Part shown: piece after piece, positions 22,069-34,826 of the stretch | Position numbering within the stretch: position 1 is the stretch's first letter | Layout of the letters: the number at the start of each line of letters is the position of its first letter | From: Cucumis sativus | Taxonomy: Eukaryota; Streptophyta; Magnoliopsida; Cucurbitales; Cucurbitaceae | NCBI RefSeq assembly: GCF_000004075.3 | Contig: NC_026655.2 | Coordinates: forward strand, 2,170,001-2,234,000 | Reading direction: 5' to 3' | DNA length: 64,000 bases | Translations under genes and position numbers: made by a program | Notes under the pieces: generated by a model | What the model saw: the letters and a program-made list of their open reading frames with translations, nothing else | Databases searched by the model: none | What the model was told of the DNA's origin: nothing

Positions 22069-25000
22069 TTTCAGCAACCATGGAAGGATTCATCTGGGTC
22101 ACTTTACTCGAGGTTCCTTCATTTCAGTAGCTGCATCTCAGCTAAAGTCCAACTCCATGTGTTGTTTTTTCTTCTCTTTTTTGATGTGCTGTACTTTGTA
22201 TTATTACCAGTTTAGGATTTTCTTTCTTTTTGTTGGGTTTGAGGGGGATACATTACAAGATGATGAGATGGGTCGGGGAGATGAAGGTGTAAATGTATAG
22301 TTTCTGTTTAATTCACGATTAATTACAATTACCTTAAAAAAAGTTTTTGTTTGATTTTTTCAAGAATAGTACTCATTTTTACTGTTTAAATAAACAATCT
22401 TCATTTTGATCTCTTCAAAAGGTAGGGGGAAAAATCTCCATCCTATAGGACTCAACAGAGGCTGTGTTGTCTTGTCCAATCTTATGACATCATAAAATAT
22501 GTAATGTTTTTTGGGCATGTGATGTGATGATGTAGTAAAATTATTAAATGGTGTCACATTCAATTATGATTGTTTCTATGTTCAAATTTTTAAGATTGCT
22601 TCTTCAACTTTTTAACTTTTTACTTTACCCATTTACTCTCATCTCAAATTTGAAATTTGCTTGAACTTACAAACTAAAGTTAACAAGTTCTTTGTTTTTT
22701 TTTACATAAAACACCCTTTATTTGGAATAAAGAAACTCTCCATCTATATATTTACATAAGCTTCAAAATAGACACTATTGTTTCAAACAACAAAACAACC
22801 ATAAAGGGAAAGAAAAATACCCAACCTGATTTTCTCCAAAAACATGTGATTTGGAAATAATACATTAAAATTTCAAGTTTTAACCAAAATTTAGATCATA
22901 CTTTGTTAATAGCTATAATCATCATATGATTATAAGGATCTCTTCTCTCTCTCTCTACCTTGAAAGAAGCCAATGATAAGAGTTCTTTGTATTTTACTTT
23001 AGCTTTTTCTTCTCTTTCCAACAGTATTCTTCTTTTTTCTGTTTAGAGTCACCCATCATCTTACCATCACAAACTTTATATTTTTTGGTCTTAAAGTGAA
23101 GAGCATTCAATCATTACTTGGGCTCATAGTTGTCTCCAAAATGATCCCAAGAGAATTTTTTACAAGGGCCAAATCATGGAAGTCATAAAAAGCAATGTTT
23201 ATATATTTAAAAAAAGTTCAAAATCCTCTTCCTGACAGCACAGCTGAGTCTTTTTTTTCTTCATTTCTTGACTGCTTTTCTTTCTTCTTTCTTTTCCTAC
23301 TTTGGAATTTGGTTCTTTGGAATGACTAAATTCTCCTCCATTGTCAAAATGACTTGTTTACCCCCATGTGAAATTGGCAATGATTTGCTTTATGATGGTC
23401 AGTTTGGTCATATGAATAAAGTGTGGCGCAAGCCCACCACTTTCCCTAGTTTCAAGGCTTTTCTCACTCTGCCTTTTGTTACTTTATTCAATGGGGGAGA
23501 GGGTTTGGCTCATAGATGGGTCAAAATCAAATTCTAAAGATTATCTCTCAAAAGAAAGTAGAACCCATTGTGAGTTTTGATGATTGCTTATCATTCTTCA
23601 CAAAATTTCAAAATGTTAGTGGCTGTTTACATAATCAACAGCCACTAAATCCATCAGCTAGTGCAAACTCTTCAAAAAAAATTTAAGCAAAATAAATTTA
23701 TATAATTGGAGAACTTGCTTTTTCACTCCCCAAATACTCATTATTGCTCTCTCTAAATTACAAAACTTTTGTTTTAAACAAGGTCAAAGAAGTTAAAATC
23801 CCACATCAGCTATCTAGGGAAACTAAACCAGTTTGACTGTCATCAAATCTGCCCTGAGAGGTTGAGAACAAGTTGCATTGAAAATGAGAAATTGACATAT
23901 GATCCTTTCACCTTTGTCTGCTGTCTTAGAAAAAGGAGAAATTTACGAGAAGTGTCATCTTTGTAGATAAATATCAGCATGACAGAAAGTTTATTGATTG
24001 AGCTTTGTAAGAGAGTTGTTTGATACCTTTTGATCACATTTCTTAGTCCAGTTATATTTGACTGTTATTCTAAGTTAAAAACATTCTTCCCCTCTTCTGT
24101 GATAGTCAGAGGTTGCTAAAGCAACTCCAATGATGGAGTTGGTGGGTCAAAGTAAAGCTTAATGAACAGCACAATTGTCTGAAAGTACATCGTCTAAATC
24201 ATCTTAGATGACAAAATGTTTTAGATAGAGACCTTATTAAAGGAATGTTTGGTTTAGGAAGGTGAAGATAATGTCGCTCTAGGTAGAGGACCTATTTGGA
24301 ACGAATTTTCAAATGATTTTCTTTTATGGAATTTAAAGAACTTAAAAGGTTATTCCGACTAAGATGTATTGCAATAGGAAAGATTTTGATATGTTGAGTT
24401 GGTGCTACAGAGCAAAGAGACATGTTTAGAATGACTTCTCAAATACTTAAAAATGTATTTTTTTCCCTCAGTAATTTAAAGCAATCGAAAAGTTATTTCA
24501 AACTAGCAACGAGAGGCATCACAATCAAAGAGAGATGTGCCTTTTAAGTAATTTAAAACATTTTTTTTAAAAAAAAAGCAAAGACACTATCGAATTCTAG
24601 CCAAGGAGAAGATCAAGTTGTGTTAAGCTGAGTAGGTGCTAGATGAGTTTTGGCATTTATCATGAAATCTGATCTCAGTGGAGCAAGACACTATATAATT
24701 GTAAGCTTTTGGCGCACAATCAGCACAACAAGCTTATTAACTTTTGATAACTTGGAGGAATTTCAAAGTTTGAAGCTTCTCTGCTATACATTCTAATGAT
24801 TACACTCTCATGTTATATATACGCCTTCTCTACTTTTTGGTCATATTTAAATATCATCTTGAGATACATTACATGAGAGGGTTCACAAGGTTGGACTTCT
24901 CTTTCCAATAAGCATTGCAGATTAGTTACAAACAAAAAAATCACTTCTGCTAAACAAATACTGATGATTAACAAGAGTGGAGAGAGAATGTAAAGTTGAA

Positions 25001-25360
25001 ACTTATCATTCTTGGGTGAATAATAAATACCCAGATGATACCTTCGACAAAGCCAACAGTTGAGAAATAACTCATGGACAGTGTTCCAGTTAGTTAGTAC
25101 AGGGATTTTGACTTCAAAGAATAAAAAAATATGCAACACACAATCTCAATTGCAGGAATTCACATACAAGAACAAAAAAGCTAAGGAAATCTACCATCTA
25201 ATAATCACTTGTGTACATGAAAAATCCATCAGCTGAGGCAGAAGTATTATCTACCGTGAAGACATTATCTTTTCTCCTCAAGCAGATCTTAGGACTTAGT
25301 CAGAATTCTGTTTCTTTTGTACTTTTTGTTCTTCTCTTAGTCTTACACTTCAAAAGTAGA
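22069..25360. other. AT-rich intergenic DNA between the MIZ1-like and kinesin-8 genes
   Basis: More than 3 kb with no convincing gene. It includes the MIZ1-like 3' UTR, a perfect 12-bp hairpin at 23616-23648 (own entry) and short open frames (23268-23537 +, 24813-25139 -) without recognisable domains. GAGAGG/TCTCTC runs near 22945 are simple sequence. Confidence 0.45.
23616..23648. repeat. Perfect 12-bp inverted repeat (hairpin) with 9-nt loop
   Basis: TTAGTGGCTGTT at 23616-23627 and its exact reverse complement AACAGCCACTAA at 23637-23648, separated by 9 nt. Function unknown; it could be a transposon end or a chance palindrome. Confidence 0.85.
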
Positions 25361-25367
25361 GCCTAGT

Positions 25368-25471
25368 CACCACTCTATTTCTTTCTTGTCAATCACCACT
25401 CCATTTCTTTCTTGTCAATCACCACTCTATTTCTTTCTTGTCAATCACCACTCTAATTCTTTCTTGTCAAT
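25368..25471. repeat. 26-bp minisatellite, four copies, in the kinesin-8 3' UTR region
   Basis: Unit CACCACTCTATTTCTTTC plus TTGTCAAT, starting at 25368, 25394, 25420 and 25446; the copies differ by single bases. It begins about 25 nt past the kinesin stop codon on that gene's strand, so it is probably transcribed as GA-rich 3' UTR. Confidence 0.9.
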
Positions 25472-25495
25472 CTTCTTTTGAGTCTCACTTCAAAG

Positions 25496-28400
25496 CTATG
25501 GCTTCTGTCGAGCAAAGCCCGGCTGCATTTGTTGATAACAGAAAAATAAGATGGATTAGATATTGGGAATGCGATCAAAGTCCTACATAGGCTAGGGAGA
25601 TGATCATGAGTTTATAAGGGAGGACGACTTTCTTCAATGGTACGAGACTTTTTTGTGTGAAATTGCAAAGCCAAGAGGCTTATGTCAAAGTTCACAATCC
25701 ATACCATTGTAGAGATATCTTGAAGTTTGTTGCCCCTAACATTTGATATAATGTTCAACAAGGTGGGGAGCAATCAAACTCACAAACAAGTGAAATGAGA
25801 AAGAAATAGTTGGATGGAGTCGAAAGACAGCCTAAGTTTTTCTGCTAGAGTACCTTACCTTTAAGATTTTAGCTTTATAAAAATTTATAAGGTCAAAAGA
25901 GAAACCCTACCTGACGAAGCATAGAGGGAGCAGCAGTAGGAGGCTCTGCAAGTACATGACTTCTGGTCTTCCTTCCATTTAATGTGGCAACAGATGGGCT
26001 ATTAGTTGTTGTTATGTCCCAAAAGCTTCGTTTTTTAGCTGTTGGAGCTGGTGATTTGAAACGGTGGCTCGGGCTCTTCAGTTCACCAATGCTCGGCTCC
26101 TTTGGTCTTAAGCTGGTTCTTGTTTCTGCCCTCTTTGCTCCTTCTCCTCTCACCAATCCTGCTGTTTTTTCACTTTTCTTCAAAAGCTCACCGATAATAT
26201 CATCTTTTTGCTTCAACTGCACAACGTGCTCTTTCTTTGTCTTCTCAAGCTCGGCTTCTAATTGTTTCACCGTGCGTCGAAGCTCTCTAACTCCTTCCTC
26301 TGCTCCCTTCCTTCTAGATTCTGGTGTGAAACAGTTCCCATTCAAGAAGGATGATCTCGGTTTCCGTTTCTCATTTTGGTAAACAGACGTTGGAGGAGTT
26401 AGAAGAGATGTGGCTGAAGATGGGGTTGGAGACCCAACTGCAGCCAGGGATTGTGCCTGTAATGTAAGTAACTTCTGTTGCTGGCGAGCCAACTGCACAC
26501 GCAGTTCACGATTTTCTTTCTGCAATTCAAGCAGTAGTTTCGCCTGGTCCGATTCAGATTCAGGTGCCTTAATTATTTCCTCATTTGCTTCTGCAACCTA
26601 CATTTACGTGCAAAATGTTAACAGTGAAAAAATCGTCATTGGTAAAGGAAAGTTTGATCTTTTGCCACCGTTATGCATCCAGGGGAGTAAATTTAGGACT
26701 TTCTGACGAACCAAAATAAGGTGTTACGAACAGTAAAATAAGTTTTGAGTCCTTCAAAATTTTAGATTTCGTGAGTTGCATGGAAAGAACTTGGTGAAAT
26801 TAGAAGTAAAAAAAGAAGGGCGTTGGTCAAACCTTAGTTCTGATCTCTTTAGCACGATCAGCCCAGTGAAGTGTATTTTGGGTTTCACCAAATGATAGGT
26901 TGCTTGGGCTGATATTTGCAATCATCACAGTGTTACAAGCTCCTCCTAACGAGTCCTTCAGAAGTTGCGTAAGTTTTGAATTCCTGTAAGGAATGTGCTT
27001 CTTTCCTTCCACAAGAGCATTGATGCAACTACTTAGAGCAAGTAGTGATCTGTTTATGTTTGCTCCCTCAAGAGATCTTAACGTTCTCTGATCTGTGGCA
27101 AGTGCTCTCTCTGACCCAGCAAGGTCAATCAATGATAGCTTCCCTACTCTGTTTACGACGTTCGTTGCACCATCTCTGGCTCGATACTCAACTGTAACCT
27201 GCATATTGCAACAGCATAGGAACGTGAGAAAGCTTTTCGGGAAAATCTTAAAGAGATCATGCAGGAGTTACCTGCAGTATAGCATGGGAACGTGAAGAAG
27301 TTTCATTAACACGGGTCGGTTCAGTCGTTCGGTTTTGATTTCCTCGCTGAAGCAAGGCCATCACCTAGAAAAAACCCAACAGAAATGTGAGACGTTCGTT
27401 CTCCATTTCATAAAATATCAAACTTGCAAAACTATGAGGACTTAGAGTCTCTGAAAGTTACTTCATCCGTGGAGTAAGCTCTGTATTGCGTAAGACCAGC
27501 CGCAACAATGCCCTGGAGTATTTGGAACAACCATTTAGCTGAATGGCAATCAAGATATTTCAATTAAAAAGATAATAAAGATCTCATAAACTTCAAAAAA
27601 TTTTATGTATTTGTCCAAATCTCTGTGCTAAAAGTATACAAAGAAGCCAGTTTCTGCCTGCCGTTTGGTACAATTCATATAAAAAGGAACACAACCAACA
27701 GAAAAGGGATGGCAATTGTTGGAATGCCTTAAACTTAAGTTATAATCATATTTATGTTATTAACAGTTTTGATCCTAGAAAAGTATTATTTTCCATGTAA
27801 TTCTCTGTCGACCCTCTATCATTTCCGTTTTATGTTTGATTTTATAGCAGCAGTAAAACGCCTTTAAAATTTCAATGGATTTAGTGCAAGTCATACAATG
27901 TACAACCCAGACCTGCTTGTCTTCTCTGAGGACTAATGGCCTTCCTGGGGACAACAAATCTCTGACTGTTTCATTGTAGACCTCGATGTAAGAGAGGTGG
28001 ACTGTATGGTTCCCATCGCAGCTCCTCTGCCTAATCTTGGTGAAGAGATCTTTGATAGCCAAAACCATTACTCCAGGGTTCTCAACCGTTCCTAGCATTG
28101 TGTAGGTCTTTCCAGCCCCAGTGGCTCCATAGCAGAAGACAGAACCATTCCTTCCCTGCAGAACTGCTTCTACAAGCTCTGCTGTCCTGCACATTCAAAT
28201 TGGTAGACATTTGAAGGGAAGATAATAAGGTTTAAAATGCAAAAGAACTAAGAATTGAATGAGATAATGTAGAAATGTATGTCTGTTGACCAAAGAATTT
28301 TTTTTTTTTTTTGATGGAACTGGGAAACAAACTAATTTGAAGTCTCAGAGCTTTTGTATTAGAATTTACTTCCTTTCTTTAATGCCTCACAAACCATGAT

Positions 28401-29466
28401 CATAGACGAAATTGAAATGGTTATGTATGTACGCTTGCTACTTCTAAATGAGAAAACATGATGCAGACATAATTGAGACTTCGAGCACAGTTGAAACATT
28501 TCTCGAAGGTCAAAGATTTATTGAAAAGCAAGAACAGGGACAATATCTGAAATAAGAATGTGGAATTTGAAAGTAAACTTCATCTTTATGCTCAAGGCGG
28601 AAGAACACGCAAATTAACATCAAATTTCAAAGCAAAAGCCAGTTAGAAAGCCAATGTTTGTCAATTCTTTTTTGTTTAACTTACGTGGTGGAATAAACTT
28701 CTTGCTGATTAGTGGTATCAGGAAATGAGGCGTCGAATGTAAAATGGCGTCCACGGAGCCGCTTCAGTCTCAAATAATCATTCTCATTAGCAAACTCTGT
28801 CAAATAGAGATCTCTTCTATTCACTATTTTAACACAACTCCTAGATCCAGCTTCCTTTTCCTTCTTGGCCATCGGCCTCAGCCTCACAAACACCAAAATC
28901 CGACTTTCCCCCAAACTCTCCTTCTCTGAGCAACTCCCCAATTCCTCCATTTCTTGCAACTTCTTACACCCCACATTCTCCTTCATTTCCACCACAGGCA
29001 TTGAGTTCCCTAATGACAATTTCCTCGCCACATTTGTTGACAAACTCGCCTTTTTCGAGCACGAGAACCCAACGATCCTATCACTTCCAACCACCACATT
29101 CTCCTTTGCATCAGCCATCGGCGGTTGGGGAAGAACATAAGTTCTTGTAACAGTTGAATTAGGCATTGCATTTTCTTTCATTACATTCTCAAGCTTCGGC
29201 TCTTTCTCCTCTTTCTTACAAGAACCATTCAGCTCAACACTCGGATGCGTCGTGAATCTTAGATCTTCCTCTTTTAATGATGGTCTCTTAAGAGCTGCTG
29301 AAGCCAGCTTCTGCTGCTCGTACAAAAGGGTTAGTGCCTTCATCTTCTCTTTCAATCCATGGTGAAGATTTCTAGGTGGAAGATTCGTTTGCTGTTTGTC
29401 TTCTTGACCTGGAATTGAATCAATCTGTCCGTCATTCATGATCTGAGACCGAGTCGAAACAGGCAT
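25496..29466 (-). CDS. Kinesin-8 family motor protein (KIN-8A-like)
   Basis: ATP-driven microtubule motor; kinesin-8s walk to plus ends and regulate microtubule length (family knowledge). Coding exons: 29466-28685, 28186-27913, 27512-27462, 27364-27272, 27198-26833, 26597-25911 and a 27-nt last exon 25522-25496 (PGFARQKP-stop). Total 2280 nt, 759 aa, all phases consistent. The N-terminal extension starts MPVSTRSQIMNDGQ and is about 186 residues. The motor begins near 187 (ESRILVFVRLRP); P-loop GATGAGKT 281-288; switch I NETSSRSH 389-396; switch II DLAGSE 425-430. A predicted coiled coil follows at about 520-660, with two helical stretches rich in Glu/Gln/Lys. The overall match is closer to plant KIN-8A than KIN-8B, from memory. 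AACGG cores, as in G2/M MSA elements, occur upstream at 29732-29736 (-) and 29943-29947 (+). If the last intron were retained the protein would end VGFLF instead. Confidence 0.92.
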
Positions 29467-31768
29467 TCTTCTCTTGAATTTTTCTCAATACCCTAACATA
29501 CCCAGCAAAAAAGAAAAAAATCTCACTGACACCCACTTCGAAACACTGCAGATAATTCAAATGGGTTTGAAAATTTTCCAGGAAAGTGAAAAAAAACTCT
29601 GCGGGAAAATGATGGTAGTCCCCAAATAACAGAAGAAGAGTAGACTGAAACAGAGCTCACGGAAGTTGAAACTTAGGGAAGAAGGGGGAAGAAATGAAGA
29701 TCAAAGTAATGTTTAATATAGAGAATCTGAGCCGTTGATCTGACGGTGATGGACGGTTGACAGTGAAGCGGGGAAAATCAGTTTTTGAAGTTGGTTAAAT
29801 GGGGCACTCCACTTTTTTATTTCTTCCACTCTCAACATTTTGAAAAATTACGTTAGACGAGTGGAGTGGAAGGAGAGCAATAAAAGGAGTGGCGGTAGAG
29901 TTTTTTTGGCATTTGAAAATTTTGAAATTATAATAAGTTCGTAACGGTCAAAAAATATTTGGCTTTCAAACCACCAAACGGCTTGGAATGTTTCTGAACG
30001 TATGGGATTACTTCTCTGCGCTTTTAATTATAATGAAATTCGAAATAATTAGAGAAAAGTGAGTTTTAATGTGAGGCTAAGGTGCATCTATTACTATGCA
30101 TCTTACTTTACTTTACCGTTGATGGAAAAAATGAACGGTCGTGATTTAAGCACGTTGGATCATATAATATTGGGTTGAATTTTTAGTGGTGAGTGCATAA
30201 ATGATGACAAATATTATTGCCTTATATCTACACACAAATACAATATATAATATATATACTTCTTTGTGCCTTAAAATCCATGTTCTAAGGTTGAACTTAT
30301 AATATTATAATAAAGTTGTTCGTGTTCATACCCTTACGTCCGTGGAGGCTTGGCTTCCTTGTGTTCAGTTTTTTAGAGTGATTAGTTAAAAAACAGAGTG
30401 ATCAAGTCGATATTTTGATAAGAACTTACCTTTAAAAAGAAAATGAACCTTTTTTTTTTTGTATGATATGTTTGTTAATTTACATTTTAGCATCATGTGT
30501 ATGATTATGTTCCTATGAACATGGTTTTCTCTCCAAGTAAAAGCAATTTGTGGAAAAATTAGAAATTTATTGTCAGTTTGTGTTTTAAGATACGATGGAT
30601 TAATTAACTATTAAAATTTTAAAAATTCTTTATAAATAAAAAGTTTGATGATATTCAATTTTTGCTCTAATAGTATTTTTCGTTTTTATATATTTTTTAG
30701 TACTTTAATCTCGATACCTTAAAAAGTAGGGTAAGAGAGGAAATTCGTGAGTTTATTCGTTTGATATAAATATTGATAAATATAAAATTTAATTTGTTGG
30801 TAATAAAATTACCCAAAGTGGGTAGAAAAAAAGTATTTTTTCTTGTTTTTTTTTTGGTAAATTAATATTTGTATATATTAAATGAGAAGCAAAAGTTAAT
30901 GATGTGTTTGATTCCAATAGGGGATATGATAATTAAATCACATATAGTGGGATTGAGTGTTAAATAATTGCATGCTCAAAACTAGTTATGATGAAGCCCA
31001 ATGCCTAAACTTCAAAGCAAAGGACATTTTTAAAAAGCAAACCAAATTAAATTATGACAATTATTTCCACCATTATTCATGAATTAATTAGGTCAATTAT
31101 ATACTTATTTATTCTAAAGAAATTTAAAATATCAAATAATTTATTAAATATGAGTATATTTATTCTAAACATGTTATATACTAAAATGTATGAATGTATT
31201 ATTTGAGTAAAGGTTATGTTAATTAAATAGTTTCTTAAAGTTTTATTGTTTAAAAGATTAATACAGTCATTATACTTTATGTCTTCATCAAATCAAAAAA
31301 TTTACATTTATCACTCTATTCATATGAGTTAAAAATAATGATAATATTGATGAAAAAGATCATTGTGTATTGTAGAAGATAAATAAAAAATAATTGTAAC
31401 GATGGAACTAAAATATAAATAAGTTAATGAAAACTTTATACTTTCCAAACGATAGCTTTGCATGATTAATTTCATTATTTATAATGACTTGGTTGGTACA
31501 AACTTGAATGTGGAATTTGACTTAATATGATAGGAAGTGTGACAATATCAAGTATGGTTTAAACAATTTGATATAACTAATATCAGTTTGGAACTTTCAA
31601 CCTAGAAATATGATGCAAATTCCTGTAAAGAAAAATAATATGATATAGATATATTCTTGTTTACATTGTAAATTTACGCTAATGCTCAATTTTAGATCAT
31701 ATATAATAAAAATTGTAAATACACGTCCAAATCTAAAATTCAGTTTGTGTTGGAACAGAAAGTTAGTC
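29467..31768. other. Kinesin-8 promoter side and AT-rich intergenic DNA
   Basis: The first about 300 bp should contain the leader and promoter of the kinesin gene. The remainder is very AT-rich with no open frame that looks coding and no transposon domain. Confidence 0.45.
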
Positions 31769-31890
31769 AAAATTGGCTCACCTTGATACATTTCAAGGGT
31801 ATGTAAAAGTTAAAAATTAAAGTTGAATTAAAATTGGCTCACCTTGATACATTTCAAGGGTATGTAAAAGTTAAAAATTAAAGTTGAATT
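31769..31890. repeat. Perfect 61-bp tandem duplication
   Basis: 31769-31829 and 31830-31890 are identical as read (unit begins AAAATTGGCTCACCTTGATA). Two adjacent copies with no differences imply a recent duplication, about 0.75 kb upstream of the dirigent gene. Confidence 0.95.
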
Positions 31891-32640
31891 CTCCTTCTAT
31901 CGCTATATTTATTTTTATGAAATGAACAAAAAGATAAATATTTCTTAAACATAACACAGGTTAAGAAAAAAAATGTAAATAAGTTATATCAACAAAAGAT
32001 ATAATGTTTTGTGCATTAGTTATATGGCTATACTCATTGGTTGACATCCCATTTTAGCTATACACTTCAATGTCTCAACTTACTAACATTTATACATATT
32101 ATATGTTGCTATTTGAGGCTGATTTCAAAAACTTGACTTAAGACTCACATAACATAGGTCTAACATGTCTAAATGGCCCAAGAGAGCGAAAGATTGTTTA
32201 GATTGAAGTTCTCAAGACCAAGCTCGAGAACCACATCTAGAAATTTACTTTATAATCCAAAAGTAAACTTCCCTTGCCAATCAAGATCACCATCTTGCTA
32301 CAAAATATTGTATAATATTATTTTGAAGTTCAACAATATGTGAAGTGAGAAATTCAAACCTCTAACTTTTTTGTCGATATTACATGTTTTAATAATTAGA
32401 ACTAAATCGACACAAACTAATTAACATAATCATAATATTCTTAAAAAGAATGTCGGATGAGAGCTTAACGTCCAACCTATTTAACGACAATCATTCAATT
32501 TCTTTTAAAAATGGCATTACAATTGACTTCAATTACTAATTTAACATCACATTCACATCCTCTATTTCCAACACACACACACACTATATATATATAACCT
32601 TTTCCATTCAGAAGTGAAGAAAGAAGGCTTCTCTTTAGCC
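31891..32640. promoter_or_regulatory. Upstream region of the dirigent gene, with TATA box
   Basis: AT-rich. A (CA)n run at 32571-32582 is followed directly by CTATATATATATAACC (about 32583-32598), a good TATA box 40-55 bp upstream of the start codon, leaving a very short leader. The rest shows no gene. Confidence 0.55.
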
Positions 32641-33213
32641 ATGGCAACCAAAACGATGACCATTAATTTGTGTTTAATTCTGCTGTCATTTGGCGTAAGT
32701 TCTACCACAGCAACCAAATCCTACGCAAGAAACATCGACCCAAAATCCTTAAAACTCAACAACAAACAACACCAAAAACTTACACACCTTCGCCTTTATT
32801 GGCACGACACCGTCAGCGGCGGCAGACCCTCCAGCGTCGCAGTTCTTCCGCCGCTCAACAACGTCACCGAGTTCGGTCAAGTCAACATGTTTGACAACCC
32901 TTTGACTGCGGGCCCTGAATTGGGCTCGCAATTGGTGGGTCGATCTCAAGGCTTCTATGCAGGTGCAGCCCAAGATCAAATTGGACTTTTGATGGCTATG
33001 AACTTTGCTTTTACTCATGGCAAATATAAAGGTAGCTCCTTAACTGTGATTGGTCGGAATCACATCTCCGACGCCGTCAGGGAAATGCCGGTGGTCGGCG
33101 GAAGTGGTAAGTTTAGATTTGGTAGTGGCTATGCTTTGGCGAAAACTCATTGTTTAGATCCTGTCACGTTTGATGCTGTTGTTGAGTATAATGTTTATGT
33201 GTTGCATTATTGA
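32641..33213 (+). CDS. Dirigent protein (secreted, lignan/lignin-related)
   Basis: Intronless 190-aa protein. Dirigent proteins have no redox activity of their own; they steer stereoselective coupling of monolignol radicals in the apoplast (known for the family). A signal peptide is visible at about 1-25 (MTINLCLILLSFGVSSTTA). The dirigent domain spans about 47-190: LRLYWHDTVSGGRPS (50-64), VGRSQGFYAGAAQD (99-112), MNFAFTHGKYKGSSLTVIGR (120-139), VREMPVVGGSGKFRFGSGYA (146-165) and the closing DAVVEYNVYVLHY. The ATG at 32641 is used; the frame extends upstream only from a GTG. N73 in NNVTEF (73-78) is an N-glycosylation sequon. The specific lignan product cannot be predicted from sequence. Confidence 0.95.
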   Translation: MATKTMTINLCLILLSFGVSSTTATKSYARNIDPKSLKLNNKQHQKLTHLRLYWHDTVSGGRPSSVAVLPPLNNVTEFGQVNMFDNPLTAGPELGSQLVGRSQGFYAGAAQDQIGLLMAMNFAFTHGKYKGSSLTVIGRNHISDAVREMPVVGGSGKFRFGSGYALAKTHCLDPVTFDAVVEYNVYVLHY

Positions 33214-34589
33214 TTGTCTTTTTTCCTTCCCTTCGACAGCAGCGTTTACTTGTAATATTTGCTGATCGTTTAAAGGCTTATGAATGAAGAATAATTTTGC
33301 GTTTATGTAAATTGAGTTAGCAACATAGGTATATGACATAAAATGAAGAGGTTAGAAGTTCAAATCACACTTTGTATCGTTAGTTTTCTATATTATTTAT
33401 AAAATCTAACGTCAAAGAACCTAACCAAGTTTGATTTTATAGTATTTACCACCGTTGTAGGTTCCTTGTTGTATATGACATTGGATATTTCACCCTCAAT
33501 TGAATATTGAAAAACACGTATGAACATAATTCAAACATGATATTAACAACAAGAATATTCTAACTTATTTAAGATGATTTAAGAAGTTTACATGAATTTA
33601 TTTATTTACTTTTTAGGAAGGAATGTCAGATTGAAATTTACACCATAGATTGATATCAACGACCAATGTTTTCCAATTGTGCCATCAACGAACGTGGGAG
33701 AAAAAAATGACCTCAGCTTACAAAACCTCTCTCTTTAGCTTTCATCAATTAGAGAAAAAATAAAAGAAAAGAAAAGGAGAGAAAAAGCCCACAAGCTTGA
33801 CATTCATCAAATTCACCACCTCCAAACAGTCATACCACCATAAATGTTTTATCATATGAACTAAAAAAATATCATTCTCAAACGCTATTGAAGTGAGCCA
33901 TTTGGCATTCTCATTGGTTGATATATAGAGCAAAATGTAAAAATGGAATATCAATATAACCAATCATTCTTCACATTAGCAAATAATACTGAATCAACCC
34001 TTTGGCGGGCAATACAAACATTAATACAATAGTTGAAGACCTTGTAGGATCCAAACTTCTTGTTAGAAAGCCCTATATCTTTATTCATATGGAAACTTTT
34101 GAGTATGTTGAGGGTTGCCCACATAAAACCTCAAATAACTTAAACATCATAGTGTAATCAGCTAGGCACCACACTGGTGCAGATACTCATGCATAGTTCA
34201 GCACCAACAACATTTCTAATCGAGAGTGGTCAAGACCAACGTATGAATTTCTTGCAACAGTAGAGTATAACATAGAAAAGCAGAAATATCTTTCACCAAA
34301 AGGCATACAAGTTATCACAAGAACAAACTTGGACTTCCATTAGTAATGTATAAAACTATAAGCACGCATATTAAAAGCGAAATACAAGTAAAATATTACA
34401 GAACTAAACTTGTTAACTAGAAGGGAAAAAAAACACACATGCTCTACTACGCTACTGTAATCTAATAAAGGAACAATCAAAATCTCCTTCATTGATTCAA
34501 ATAAATTCCACAAATTGCATGATTTATTTTTTGTGTTCCTATTGACAACGACTTTCAAGCTTTACTCTGCCATTAATATATTTTCCCAG
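33214..34589. other. Intergenic DNA between the dirigent gene and the eIF2B delta pair
   Basis: No supported gene. The first part holds the dirigent 3' UTR; the rest is AT-rich with short random frames. The homology shared with the other eIF2B delta copy fades out near 34590. Confidence 0.45.
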
Positions 34590-34826
34590 AAAAACACTTG
34601 GAAAACTGTAAGGAGAGATAACAATCGCACTCTTAGCTAACTGTCAACTTACCAAAATCAAAATTTGAATCCAGGACGGCATTAATAAAAGGTTGCATCA
34701 AGGTGAAAAAACTCCTTGCAGCATGCTTCGGTTGTTTCTTGCACGATCACATGCAACACATATCTATCATTCATCCTTGTAAAAGATATAAGCTTCCTTC
34801 CAAATGAAGGGTTATTTTCAGCCTTC

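Noticed and set aside
23268-23537. 89-aa frame on the plus strand
   Set aside because: No similarity recognised and no supporting splice or promoter context.
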